From: Candidatus Bipolaricaulota bacterium
GTDB taxonomy: Bacteria > Bipolaricaulota > Bipolaricaulia > Bipolaricaulales > Bipolaricaulaceae
Assembly: GCA_025060415.1 (NCBI GenBank)
Contig: JANXBT010000002.1
Location: 467,270 to 531,269 of the forward strand
Length of the DNA stretch: 64,000 nucleotides
Direction of reading: 5' to 3'
Shown: positions 15,640-25,885 of the stretch, in pieces
Position numbering within the stretch: position 1 is the first letter of the stretch
Layout of the letters: the number at the start of each line of letters is the position of its first letter
Notes under the pieces: model-generated
What the model saw: the letters and a program-made list of their open reading frames with translations, nothing else
Told to the model about the DNA's origin: nothing
Databases searched by the model: none
Made by a program: the position numbers and the translations under genes

Positions 15640-17001
15640 TCACGGGAGCGGCCCCACCCGGCGCAGCTTGTACCGCTCGTAGATGAGCTCCGGCGGGTTC
15701 CTCAGGCGCACCACCACCGGGAGGGTTCGCTCCCCGAGGAGGGCCCGGAACCGCGCCTCGCCCTCCCCCAGCTCCTCCAGGGCCAGGACCACGACCAGGG
15801 GGGCCTCCCGGTCCTCCACCACAAGCTCCACCGTCCCGCCCCGCGGCCGCAGCGTGGCCCGCATCGTGTCCCGATAGGTCGCGTAAACCCCCAGGACCCT
15901 CTCGCTCAGGGCCTCCAGGCGCACGAAGGGGAGCTTCTCGAGGGGCTCGCCCAAAAGGAAGGCGAGGGCGGCCTGGGCGAGCTGGGCCATGGGGTAGCCG
16001 GAGCCGTTGGCCAGGACGGCCACGCCCACCCCCTCCTCGGGGATGAACCCGATGTGCGCGGTGTACACGAGGACGCTCCCCCCGTGCCCAATGAGGGTGC
16101 GGCCGAAGAACCTCTGGACGGAGAGGCCAAGGGCATAGGCGGCGGGGCCCACGGGCTCGGGCCAGCGGGGCTCCACCGGGATGGGCACCCGGGGGGTCAC
16201 GAGCTCCGCGTAGCTTTCCGGCCGTAGGAGGGGCGCGCCCCTCCGCAGCCACATCCCCAGGTACTTGGCCAGATCCAAAACGGTGCTCACCAGGGCCCCG
16301 TCGCTCCCGATGGGGAGGGGCCGCACCTTCCCCGGCTTGGGCTGGCCCTCCGCGGGCACGAGGTAAGGGGTGGCCAGCTCCGGCAGCTCCTCGCCCAGAA
16401 AACCGGTGGCCGCCATGCCCAGGGGCGCAAGGATCCTCTTCCGCACGTAGTCCGCGTAGGGGAGGCCGGAAAGCTTCTCGATGATCCCCCCAAGGAGGAT
16501 GTAGCCCTCGTTGAGGTAGAACCAGCGCTCGCCCGGCTTGGCCTCCACCCAGTCCTCCGCGCCGTTGAGCCAGGCCACGAAGTCCTCCACCGCCGCCAGG
16601 CCCAGGGGCCTCCCGCCTGTGCCCTGCTCCCAGCGGATCTCCGCCTCGGCGTAGGCCAGGGCGGGAAGCCCCGTGGTGTGGGTGAGGAGGTGCCAGAGGC
16701 GGATGGGTTCGCCCAGGGGGCGGATCCGGAGGGGCAGGAACTTCTCCACCGGGTCGTCCAGCGCCAGCTTCCCCTCCTCCCGAAGCTGGAGGATGCCCAC
16801 CGCCGTGAAGGATTTGGTGATGCTGCCGATGCCGTAGGCCGTGGACGGTGTGGCCGGAAGCCTCTTTTCGAGGTCCCGGAAACCGAAGCCCCGGGCGTAG
16901 ACGACCTCCTCCCCCCGCACCAGGGCCAGGCTCACCCCGGGGAGCCGGGTCCGCCGCATCCGCTCCCGCACGAACTCCTCCAGCGCCTCCCAGTTCCCCA
17001 T
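15640..17001 (-). CDS. S12-family serine hydrolase (beta-lactamase/D-aminopeptidase-like)
   Basis: A 453-residue class C beta-lactamase-fold protein. The active-site SITK (SxxK) lies at about residue 59, YLNEG (YxN-type) at about 167 and GHGGS (HxG-type) at about 317. A C-terminal beta-rich extension of about 110 residues is typical of peptidases and esterases of this superfamily rather than true beta-lactamases. No signal peptide is seen, so it probably acts in the cytoplasm. It starts four bases after an enolase-superfamily epimerase gene; a role in breaking down D-amino-acid peptides is inferred. Confidence 0.85.
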   Translation of the reverse strand: MGNWEALEEFVRERMRRTRLPGVSLALVRGEEVVYARGFGFRDLEKRLPATPSTAYGIGSITKSFTAVGILQLREEGKLALDDPVEKFLPLRIRPLGEPIRLWHLLTHTTGLPALAYAEAEIRWEQGTGGRPLGLAAVEDFVAWLNGAEDWVEAKPGERWFYLNEGYILLGGIIEKLSGLPYADYVRKRILAPLGMAATGFLGEELPELATPYLVPAEGQPKPGKVRPLPIGSDGALVSTVLDLAKYLGMWLRRGAPLLRPESYAELVTPRVPIPVEPRWPEPVGPAAYALGLSVQRFFGRTLIGHGGSVLVYTAHIGFIPEEGVGVAVLANGSGYPMAQLAQAALAFLLGEPLEKLPFVRLEALSERVLGVYATYRDTMRATLRPRGGTVELVVEDREAPLVVVLALEELGEGEARFRALLGERTLPVVVRLRNPPELIYERYKLRRVGPLP

Positions 17002-17004
17002 CGC

Positions 17005-18150
17005 TCACTCTCCTGGCCGAACCTTCTCCCCCACGGTATAGGTGCGCACCGGCTTCAACCACTCCTTCCGGATTTCCACGAACCCGAAGCCGGGGGCCTC
17101 GGGGTCCGCTAGGGTTTGGCAGCCGTTGCGGATGGCGGAGCCGCCGCGGGCCACGAGCTGGGCCTCCGGCCGCTCGCCCAAATCCAGGTCGCGGAAGACC
17201 ACGTTGGCCTCGCTCAGGGCGAAGTGCACGGCGGCCGTGGCGGAAAGGTTGGATTCCACCATCCCCCCGATCATGTTGGGGAGGCCCGCGTGCTTGCAGA
17301 TCGCGGCGATCTCCTTCGCGCGCAGGAGCCCCCCGGCCTTCATGAGCTTGATGTTCACGTAATCGCAGGCGCCCAGCCGGATGGCGCGGAGCGCGTCCGC
17401 GGGGGAGTGCACGCTCTCGTCGGCCATGACCGGGATGGGCGAGCGCTTCCGCACCCAGGCCATCCCCTCCAGGTCCTCCGCGGGCACGGGCTGCTCTACA
17501 AATTCCACCCCGTATTCGCTCAAGCGGGTGAGGGCCCATACGGCCTGGGCCCGCGTCCAGCCCTGGTTGGCGTCGATCCACAGGCGGACGCCCTCGCCGA
17601 TGGCTTCCCGCACCGCCCGCACCCGCGCCACGTCCTTTTGGGGGTCCTCGCCCACCTTCACCTTGATGGCCCGGAACCCCGCGGCCACCAGGGCCCGCGC
17701 CTCCGCCGCCATCCGCGCGGGCTCGTCGATCCCCACGGTGAAGTCCGTCTCCACCGGCTCGGCGAGGCTCCCGCCCAGGAGGCGCCACACGGGCTCGCCG
17801 TAGATCTGGCCCACGAGGTCGTGCAGGGCCAGATCCAAGGCGGCCTTGGCCGCGGCGTTCCCCAAAAGCACCCGGTCCAGCTTGTCTACAAGGTAGCGGA
17901 TCCGGCGCGGGTCCTCCCCGAGGACCGCGGGGATGAGGTGATCCAGGGCAGCCAGCACGGAATCCGGCGTGCACCCCAGGATCAAGGCGCTTGGGGAGGC
18001 CTCGCCCCAGCCCACCCGCCCGTGGTTGTCGTGGAGGGCCACGACGATCTCCGTCTTCTCCGTGGTCGTGCCCAGGGCGATGCGGAAGGGCTTCCCCAGG
18101 GTGAACCGAAAAAGGAACACCTCCGCCCGCTCCACCCGGATCTTGGCCAT
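17005..18150 (-). CDS. Enolase-superfamily dipeptide epimerase (Ala-Glu epimerase-like)
   Basis: A 381-residue mandelate racemase/muconate lactonizing type protein. The catalytic features are visible in order: the KVKVG acid/base motif (about residue 165), metal ligands in WIDANQGW, FVEQPVP and MADES, and the second lysine in NIKLMKAGG. The MLE-subgroup motifs and the adjacent peptide hydrolase suggest L-Ala-D/L-Glu or another dipeptide epimerase used in murein peptide recycling. o-Succinylbenzoate synthase is an alternative, but no menaquinone genes are nearby. Confidence 0.85.
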   Translation of the reverse strand: MAKIRVERAEVFLFRFTLGKPFRIALGTTTEKTEIVVALHDNHGRVGWGEASPSALILGCTPDSVLAALDHLIPAVLGEDPRRIRYLVDKLDRVLLGNAAAKAALDLALHDLVGQIYGEPVWRLLGGSLAEPVETDFTVGIDEPARMAAEARALVAAGFRAIKVKVGEDPQKDVARVRAVREAIGEGVRLWIDANQGWTRAQAVWALTRLSEYGVEFVEQPVPAEDLEGMAWVRKRSPIPVMADESVHSPADALRAIRLGACDYVNIKLMKAGGLLRAKEIAAICKHAGLPNMIGGMVESNLSATAAVHFALSEANVVFRDLDLGERPEAQLVARGGSAIRNGCQTLADPEAPGFGFVEIRKEWLKPVRTYTVGEKVRPGE

Positions 18151-18193
18151 CCGCGCTCACCGCGTGAGGATAGCGGGGGAGGGGGGCCGGCGC

Positions 18194-18778
18194 CTAGAGG
18201 GGAATGCGGCCGCGGAGGGCCCGCCCCAGCGTGAGTTCGTCAGCCGACTCCAGGTCCCGCCCCACGGGGATCCCCTGGGCGATCTGGGAGACCCGAACCC
18301 CAAGGGGCTTGAGGAGCCGCAAAAGGTGCAGGGCCGTGAGGTCGCCCTCCAGCTTGGGCTCTAGGGCCAGGATGACCTCCTCCGTCCCCTCCTCCCGCAC
18401 CCGCGCCAGCAGGTGCGCAAGGGTCAGATCCTCGGCGCGGACCCCGGAGGTGGGCGAAATGAGCCCGCCCAGCACGTGGTAGAGGCCCCGGTACTCCCCG
18501 GTGCGCTCGATCCGCTCCACCTCCCAGGGATGGGCCACCACGCAGATCGTCTTGCCGTCGCGCGAGGGGTCCCGGCAGATGGGGCAGAGGCCCTCTTCGG
18601 CGAACCCGTGGCAGCGCGGGCACCGCCCCACGCGGGAAAGCCCGGAAAGGGCGCGGATCAGGCGCTCGGCCTCTTCGGGCTTGGCCAGGAGATAGAAGGC
18701 GATGCGCTCCGCGGAGCGCCGGCCGATCCCGGGAAGCCGGGCCAAAGCCGCAAGCACCTCCTCCAGGCTGGGGATCAT
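18194..18778 (-). CDS. recR: Recombination mediator protein RecR
   Basis: A 194-residue protein of the RecFOR pathway that loads RecA on gapped DNA. The helix-hairpin-helix LARLPGIGRRSAERIA, the zinc finger CPRCHGFAEEGLCPIC and the TOPRIM domain with GLYHVLGGLISPTSGV are all present. The gene overlaps dnaX by four bases, the very common dnaX-recR arrangement; the small ybaB gene often found between them is missing. Confidence 0.97.
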   Translation of the reverse strand: MIPSLEEVLAALARLPGIGRRSAERIAFYLLAKPEEAERLIRALSGLSRVGRCPRCHGFAEEGLCPICRDPSRDGKTICVVAHPWEVERIERTGEYRGLYHVLGGLISPTSGVRAEDLTLAHLLARVREEGTEEVILALEPKLEGDLTALHLLRLLKPLGVRVSQIAQGIPVGRDLESADELTLGRALRGRIPL

Positions 18779-20232
18779 GGCGAGCTTATGATCTCACCCT
18801 CCAATTTTTCCGCCAAGAGCCGGGCCGCTTCCTCCAGGGACAGCGGTTTCGGCCCGGTGTTGCCGGCGTAGGCGATCTCCACGGCCAGGAGGGGGTCGAA
18901 GAACCGGCGGGCCACCTCCTCCAGGGCGGCCCGCACCTCCTTGTCCTTGAGGGCCTCGTAGTGGTAGCGGTAGCCCTCGGGCAGGGTGAGGCGGAGGATC
19001 CCGTCCGCGTAGGTCCCCTGGGCGGGGGCCAGGAAGACGCCGAGGTCGGCGCGGGCCTCCCAGGCCGCCCGCACGAGTTCCGCCCACCTCTCCGCCTCGG
19101 GCCCGGCGGCGGCCGGCCCCGGGGAGGGAGGCTCCGCGTCCGGCAGGGAGGGCTCGGGTTCCTCTTCCCCGGGCGGGGGGGCGGGGCTTGGGGAGGCTTC
19201 CCCGCGGGGCTCGTGGGGCTTGGGGTTCTTCGGGAGGCCGCAGTGCTCGAGCACGAAGAGCTCCAGGCGCAGGCGGCGGGAGAAGGCCCGGGGCAGCTCG
19301 GCCCGCAGCGCCAGGAGGGCTCCAAGGAAGGGCCAGAGGGCGGCCTCCCCGGCGACCACCCGATCCCGGGCACGGCCGAGGAGCTCCTCGGCGAAGAGGG
19401 CGAGGTCCTGGCCGCGGCGGGCAAGCTCCTCCACCAGGGCCAGGGCCGCGTCCGCGTCGCGGGCCACAAGGGCGTCCAGGAACCGGTCGATCTGCTCTTG
19501 GGCGGGAAGGCCCAGGTAGGCCTCCAGGCGCGCGGGCGTGAGGGGGCCGGTCCGGCCCAGCTGCTCCAAGAGCACGAGGGCGTCGCGCAGGGAGCCGCCG
19601 GAGCGACGGGCCAAGGCCTCGGCCGCCCCAGGCCCCAACGCGAACCCCTCCGCCTGCGCGATCTCCCGCACCCTGGCGGCGATGAGCTCCTCGGGGATGG
19701 GCTGGAGCCAAAACGCCTGGCACCGGGAAAGCACGGTGGGCGGAACCTTATGGGGTTCGGTGGTGGCGAAGATAAATAGCACGTGGGGCGGGGGCTCCTC
19801 CAGGGTCTTGAGGAGGGCGTTGAAGGCTTCTTGGGTGAGCATGTGGACCTCGTCGATGATGTAGACCTTGTAGCGGGCGCCGGCGGGGAGGAAGGCCACC
19901 TCTTCGCGGAGCTGCCGCACCTGGTCGATGCCGCGGTGAGAGGCGCCGTCGATCTCCACCACGTCCAAGGATTGCCCAGAGAGGATTCGGACGCAGTTGG
20001 GGCAGCGGTTGCAGGGCTCCCCGTCCTCGGGGGCGAGGCAGTTGACGGCCCGGGCGAGGAGCCGGGCGAGCGTGGTCTTGCCCACGCCCCGCTGGCCGGC
20101 GAAGAGATAGGCGTGGTGCAGCTTCCCCTGGGCCACGGCGCGCTTGAGCGTGGCCACCACAAGCTCCTGGCCCACGACCTCGGCGAACCGCTTCGGGCGC
20201 CACCGGCGGTACAGGGAAAGCTCCTCCGCCAT
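18775..20232 (-). CDS. dnaX: DNA polymerase III subunit gamma/tau
   Basis: A 485-residue clamp-loader ATPase. It begins LYRRWRPKRFAEVVGQ, has the Walker A AGQRGVGKTTLA, the zinc module with CLAPEDGEPCNRCPNC and Walker B IIDEVHML. A proline-rich linker (about residues 345-385) leads to a C-terminal domain of roughly 100 residues, so this looks like a tau-type product. I saw no strong slippery poly-A site that would imply a frameshifted gamma. A TAATCT box lies nine bases before the ATG. Confidence 0.96.
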   Translation of the reverse strand: MAEELSLYRRWRPKRFAEVVGQELVVATLKRAVAQGKLHHAYLFAGQRGVGKTTLARLLARAVNCLAPEDGEPCNRCPNCVRILSGQSLDVVEIDGASHRGIDQVRQLREEVAFLPAGARYKVYIIDEVHMLTQEAFNALLKTLEEPPPHVLFIFATTEPHKVPPTVLSRCQAFWLQPIPEELIAARVREIAQAEGFALGPGAAEALARRSGGSLRDALVLLEQLGRTGPLTPARLEAYLGLPAQEQIDRFLDALVARDADAALALVEELARRGQDLALFAEELLGRARDRVVAGEAALWPFLGALLALRAELPRAFSRRLRLELFVLEHCGLPKNPKPHEPRGEASPSPAPPPGEEEPEPSLPDAEPPSPGPAAAGPEAERWAELVRAAWEARADLGVFLAPAQGTYADGILRLTLPEGYRYHYEALKDKEVRAALEEVARRFFDPLLAVEIAYAGNTGPKPLSLEEAARLLAEKLEGEIISSP

Positions 20233-20241
20233 ATCCCCGAA

Positions 20242-20247
20242 AGATTA
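20242..20247 (-). promoter_or_regulatory. -10 box (TAATCT) of dnaX-recR
   Basis: TAATCT on the minus strand ends nine bases before the dnaX ATG, again fitting a leaderless start. The -35 region (TGGTCC at 17 bases) is weak. Confidence 0.45.
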
Positions 20248-20275
20248 GGGGATGGGGGGCCGGGGGACCACGGAC

Positions 20276-21525
20276 CTACAGGCGGTCGATATCGGGCACA
20301 GTTCCGTCGGCGAGGCGCCAGAGCTGCTCGCCCGCGTTGGGCACCACGAGGATCCCCTCCGCCTCCCGCCCGCGGAACGCCTCAGGGTTGAGGGTGCGGG
20401 GATCGTGGTAGCCCAAGTTGATGCGGCGGCAGACCTCCTCGGGGATCCCGGTGGCCAAGATCACCTGGATGCGCGGTCTTTCTACGCCGGCGCGGAAGGT
20501 CCCGATGCCCTTCACGTGGGTGGCGTGGGCGAGCACCGCCCAGGGCACATGCTTGTACTTCTCCCACTGGGCGAGGAAGAAATCGCGCACGTGGTAGCCC
20601 ACTTGCAGAAGCCACTCTCCGTGCGTAGGCGAGATCTCGCGGATGTGGGGGGCGTAGATGACGAGGGTGCCGCCGTCGGCCACCACGGGCTCGAGCTTGT
20701 ACATGCACTTTCCAGCCAGCCAGAGCTCCCGGTACATGGGAGGGGCCAGGGAAAGGACGAAGTCGTAGGCGCGCGGAGCCCACACGATGTTCACCTTGGC
20801 GGAGAGGTCGGCCGCGGCCTCCCAGGCCTCCACCACCTCTCCAAGAAAAAGCCCCAGGACCTCGTGGCCCCGCAGGACGAGGGAGAGGCCGAGTCTAGGG
20901 GTGGGCACGCACCGCGCGGCCTCCTCGATCATCTCCCGCACGGGGGTCCACTTGTGCCCGTTCACCTTGGGGTTGGTGATGAGAGCCCCAAGCCAGTGGG
21001 AGACGTTCACCATGGTGGGGCCCGAGATCCCCGGGAAAAGATATTTATGCCCTCCCGAAAAGCCCACCACCTCGTGGGGAAACACCGGGCCCACCAGGAG
21101 GATCTGGTCGTAGGCGAGGGCGAGGCGGTTGACCTCCACAGCCACCTCGAGCGCGAGAAGGCCCCGGGAGATCTGGGCCATGCGGTCGCGGGAGATCTCC
21201 CCTACCCGCACAAGGGCCTGGGGGTCCGCCCACGCGTGCTGATAAACCCGGACGCGCGGGTGGGGAAAGCGGGGCCCAAAGTGTCGGGAGAGCTGAGCCT
21301 CCGAAAGGGGCGGATGGGTGCCCAGGGCCACGAGGAACGCGAGCTCCTTTACCCGAGGGAGCACAGCTTCGATTAGGGCCTCGTAGATCACGGGCATGGG
21401 CAGAGTACGGGTGTCGTCGGGGACGATCACAAGGAGTCGGTCCCGCGTGAAATCCGTTTGGCTTAAGAACTCCTGGAGTTTAGTGCGGAGCTCCGGCTCA
21501 GGGATAGGACGGCCAGGGGCGAACC

Positions 21526-21532
<7 letters not shown>
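20276..21532 (-). CDS. LarA-family nickel-pincer racemase/epimerase
   Basis: A 418-residue protein of the lactate racemase LarA family (DUF2088 plus C-terminal domain). Seen motifs are PDDTRTLP, ALGTHPPLSEAQL and FPHEVVGFSGGHKYLFPG, which hold the histidines and the lysine that anchors the nickel-pincer cofactor. LarA homologues act on lactate or on sugar acids. Overlap by seven bases with a 6-phosphogluconate dehydrogenase gene suggests a sugar-acid substrate rather than lactate. The cofactor genes larB, larC and larE are not in this window. Codon use is less GC-biased than the surroundings. Confidence 0.85.
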
Positions 21533-22937
<1,405 letters not shown>

Positions 22938-22941
<4 letters not shown>

Positions 22942-23385
22942 CCTTCCGCCTCCCACGGGGGCCGCTCCGGCAGGGCCCGCTCGAACTGGGCGATCTTCTC
23001 CTCCAGAAAGGAAACGATCCAAGCCCACCCGATAGAACTCCTCCCAGGAGTCCTCCTCGTGCCCAGGGATGATGGGGTAGAAAAGGACCCCGTTTTCCCT
23101 GGCGGCCTCCAAATCCCCGGGCGCATCCCCGATCATAAGGACATGGTCCTTGGCATAGTGGCGGGCCATGGCCACGATTTGCTGGGATTTTGTGCCCATC
23201 TCCTGCCCGCAGATGAGCCGCGCGTATTTATCGATTCCGTGCTCGGCTCACTCCCGCTCCCGGGCCTCCACCGGACTCTGGGAGACCACTACCATGTCCG
23301 CTATGTTTTGCAGATGCGCCAAGGTCTCGCGCAGGTAGGGGAAGAGCGGGATTCCTTTAACGATCTCCTTGATGGCCCAATTCAC
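22938..23385 (-). pseudogene. Decayed HAD-family phosphatase gene
   Basis: Homology to a HAD hydrolase runs through three broken pieces: IKEIVKGIPLFPYLRETL (cap and early core), a TGA at 23248-23250 where the reading frame then continues EHGIDKYARLICGQEMGTKSQQ and VLMIGDAPGDLEAARENG (the HAD motif IV), and a frame change near 23005-23020 before FLEEKIAQFERALPE. The N-terminal DxD region is missing and the fragment is fused to a lacI remnant. The TGA likely replaces a TGG Trp. Sequencing error could explain single lesions but not the missing N-terminus. Confidence 0.8.
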
Positions 23386-23632
23386 TCGCTCGCTCCCGCG
23401 CCGCTTCCTCCACACCCTTAGTGATTTCCGCAAAGAAGGGGTTTAGGATGTCTGGCACAATGAGGCCTAGAGCACCAAGGGATCCCTTGACTAACCCGCG
23501 AGCAAGCTCGTTGCGCTTGTAGCCAAGAAGCTCGGCCAAGCGTTGGATACTAAGAGGGGAATCGTTCAGGGCTCGGGAGACGGTAGACGGAGAAACTCCT
23601 GCCATTTTGGCAATGTCCTTGATCGTAACCAT
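23386..23632 (-). pseudogene. Truncated LacI-family regulator gene
   Basis: The start is intact: TIKDIAKMAGVSPSTVSRALN is a classical LacI helix-turn-helix. A short internal deletion removes roughly six to eight residues before LAELLGYKRNELARGL. The hinge and first strand of the ligand domain follow (LGLIVPDILNPFFAEI), and homology then stops and runs directly into the HAD remnant. About 250 residues of ligand-binding domain are gone. It probably once controlled the larA-gnd unit. Confidence 0.8.
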
Positions 23633-23661
23633 ATTTCGTCGTCTCCTACGCGCGCGGCAAG

Positions 23662-24957
23662 CTAGGCCTTGAGGATCTCCATCTTCATGGCCACGAGGCC
23701 GGAAAGGAGCTTGGGATAAAAGTCCGTGGACTTCTGGGGCATGGGCTCGCCTGCGTCCGCCACGGCCAGCACGTCCTCCACCTGCGTGGGATTCAGAAGA
23801 AAAGCGATCTGGCCCTTCCCCTCGTCCATGAGGGCCACGGCCTCCTCCGCGGTGTGCGTGTACTCCACGTTCGTCCCCCGGGCCAGCGTCTCCTCGTCGA
23901 TCCCCAGGACCTTCTCCAGGATGGCCTTGTGCAGGATCGCCACATCCAGGCGCTTCCAGGCGGGGGCGTGCGCGCCGGGCACCACTTCCTCCGGGTTTTT
24001 CTTGAGCCGAAGCCCGAAGAACTTCCCGCCGCTGTAGGCCACGAAGACCTTTTCCCTGCGCCCCAAGCCCTGGCCTAGATAGGCGCGGGCCTCAGGGAAA
24101 TCGCGCAGCTCTTCGACGAGGAAGTCCTCCTGCACCTGGCGCAGGAAATCCGGCAGGGAGAACCGCGGGAGCCCGTGCACGACCCGCGGGGTAGGACGGA
24201 TCACGCAGCCGGGCTCGGCCACGTTCACCAGGGTCACGGGGATGGAGGTGAAGCTCTCGGAGCCAAGCGGCTTCCATCCCCTGCCAAAACACTCCTCCAT
24301 GAAGATGCCGGCGGTCTCGAACCGGTGGTGCCCATCGGCGATGTACACGGGCAGAGGCGCGAGGGCGTCCTGGACCTCCCTCAGGGCCGGAGGGTCGGAA
24401 ACGCGCCACATCTCGTGGACGTTCCCGAAGTCGTCCTGGGCGCGCATGTCCGGCGCGCGGCCCCCCACCGCGGCGAGCAAGGCCTGGGTGGCCCGCCGCG
24501 CGGGGTCCCGATAGAGGAGGAAGATGTGCTCCAGGTGCGCCTCCGTGGCGCGGAAGAGCTTCAGCCGGTCCTCCTTGGGACCGCGCAGGGTCCGCTCGTG
24601 CTTCTTCACCAGGCTTTCCCGCAGGTCCAAGAGGGCCACGAAGCCCAGCCGCTCGTAGGACCCCCCCTCGTGGGCGAAGCGCACCCGGTACAGGTAGAAC
24701 GCGGGCTCCCCGTCGCGCACCAGGATCCCCTGGGAGAGCCACTCCCGGAAGAGCTCCGCCCGCTTGGCGTATTCCGCCTCGTCCTTGGGCGGGGTCTTCG
24801 TGCCGATGAGGCGCACGAAGTTGTAGGGCGAGCGCCGCAGGTACTCCGCTTCCTCCTTGGGGCCGATGCGGTCGTAGGGCTGGGTCACCACCGCGGAGAG
24901 GTCGGGCACGAGGCTGGGGTTGTAGCGGATGCCGCGGAACGGGTAGATCTTGGCCAT
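23662..24957 (-). CDS. DUF1015 family protein in a serine biosynthesis operon
   Basis: A 431-residue cytosolic protein starting MAKIYPFRGIRYNP, the hallmark of DUF1015. A DGHHRFETA motif at about residue 210 resembles the DGHHR signature of ParB/sulfiredoxin-fold kinases such as SerK. It starts 12 bases after serA, which follows an aminotransferase gene. No phosphoserine phosphatase gene is present in the operon, so a role in converting phosphoserine to serine is a plausible but unproven inference. The family has no established biochemical function that I can name. Confidence 0.85.
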   Translation of the reverse strand: MAKIYPFRGIRYNPSLVPDLSAVVTQPYDRIGPKEEAEYLRRSPYNFVRLIGTKTPPKDEAEYAKRAELFREWLSQGILVRDGEPAFYLYRVRFAHEGGSYERLGFVALLDLRESLVKKHERTLRGPKEDRLKLFRATEAHLEHIFLLYRDPARRATQALLAAVGGRAPDMRAQDDFGNVHEMWRVSDPPALREVQDALAPLPVYIADGHHRFETAGIFMEECFGRGWKPLGSESFTSIPVTLVNVAEPGCVIRPTPRVVHGLPRFSLPDFLRQVQEDFLVEELRDFPEARAYLGQGLGRREKVFVAYSGGKFFGLRLKKNPEEVVPGAHAPAWKRLDVAILHKAILEKVLGIDEETLARGTNVEYTHTAEEAVALMDEGKGQIAFLLNPTQVEDVLAVADAGEPMPQKSTDFYPKLLSGLVAMKMEILKA

Positions 24958-24969
24958 CGCCGCTCCTTT

Positions 24970-25875
24970 TCAGGACTTAGCCCAAGAGAGGAGGATTTCC
25001 ACGATCTCGTCGCCGATGCGGGCCTGGGCCTCATGGGTTTGGGCGCCGATGTGGGGGGTGAGGGTCACCTTGGGATGCCGCAGGAGCTCCATGTTCTTGG
25101 GCGGCTCCTCTTCGAACACGTCGAGGCCCGCGCCGCCCAGCTTCCCGGAGTTCAGGGCCTCCAGGAGGGCGCGCTCGTCCACCACCCCGCCCCGGGCGCA
25201 GTTGATGAGGAAGGCCCCGTCCTTCATGAGGGCGATTTCCCGTGCGCCGATCACGGGCCCGGCGGGATCCGGCGGGATGTGGAGGGAGACGAAGTCGCTT
25301 TCGCGCAAGAGCTCCTCCAGGGAGACCATGCGCACCCCGGGGAGGGGCGACTCCTTCACGTACTTGTCGTAGGCCAGGACGCGCATGCCCAGGCACAGGG
25401 CCCGGCGGGCCAGGGCCTGCCCGATGCGGCCGATCCCGATGATCCCCAGCGTCTTCCCCTGGAGCTCGATCCCGTGGAACGCCCTCTTCTCCCACTTGCC
25501 CTCGCGCATCGTCTCGGTGGCGCGCACGAGGGAGCGGGCCAGGGCGAACATGTGGGCCAAGGCGAGCTCGGCCACGGAGTCCGTGCTGGCCTTGGGGGTG
25601 TTGAGGACCTTGATGCCTTTGGCCTCGGCGTAGTCGGCGTCGATGTTGTCGAGGCCCACCCCGGCCCGGATGATGAGCCGGAGGCCCTGGGCCGCGTCCA
25701 GGGCGGGCCGCCGCACCTTCGTGGCCGAACGCACCACGATCGCGTCGTAGCCCTTTCTCAGCTCCTCCGCCAGCTCGCCCTCCCCCATCCCCGTCTTCAC
25801 CGTGACGGAAAGGCCGGCCTCCCGGAGCCGGGCCACGGCCCGCTCGTCGATGGGGTCGCAGATAAGCACCTTCAT
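24970..25875 (-). CDS. serA: D-3-phosphoglycerate dehydrogenase (short form)
   Basis: A 301-residue D-2-hydroxyacid dehydrogenase lacking the ACT and intervening domains of long SerA proteins. Seen are RAGVGLDNID, the NAD-binding GIIGIGRIGQALA, the catalytic arginine in INCARGG, the glutamate in DVFEEEPP and the histidine in TPHIGAQT. It oxidises 3-phosphoglycerate to phosphohydroxypyruvate, the first step of serine synthesis. It lies between the aminotransferase and the DUF1015 gene, ten bases from the former. Confidence 0.93.
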   Translation of the reverse strand: MKVLICDPIDERAVARLREAGLSVTVKTGMGEGELAEELRKGYDAIVVRSATKVRRPALDAAQGLRLIIRAGVGLDNIDADYAEAKGIKVLNTPKASTDSVAELALAHMFALARSLVRATETMREGKWEKRAFHGIELQGKTLGIIGIGRIGQALARRALCLGMRVLAYDKYVKESPLPGVRMVSLEELLRESDFVSLHIPPDPAGPVIGAREIALMKDGAFLINCARGGVVDERALLEALNSGKLGGAGLDVFEEEPPKNMELLRHPKVTLTPHIGAQTHEAQARIGDEIVEILLSWAKS

Positions 25876-25885
25876 CCCCGCCTCC

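Noticed and set aside
15617..18160. An 847-codon minus-strand frame across the S12 hydrolase and epimerase genes
   Set aside because: Its translation is Gly/Arg/Pro-rich with no domains, and the other frame contains two complete enzymes with all catalytic motifs.
18785..18820. Programmed frameshift in dnaX
   Set aside because: The longest A run near the 3' end is only five bases and no pause hairpin or useful alternative frame was seen.
23248..23250. UGA recoding (selenocysteine or a variant genetic code) at the HAD gene
   Set aside because: TGA is used as the normal stop in many intact genes here (all the ATGA overlaps). No SECIS-like hairpin is apparent, and other lesions lie in the same gene.
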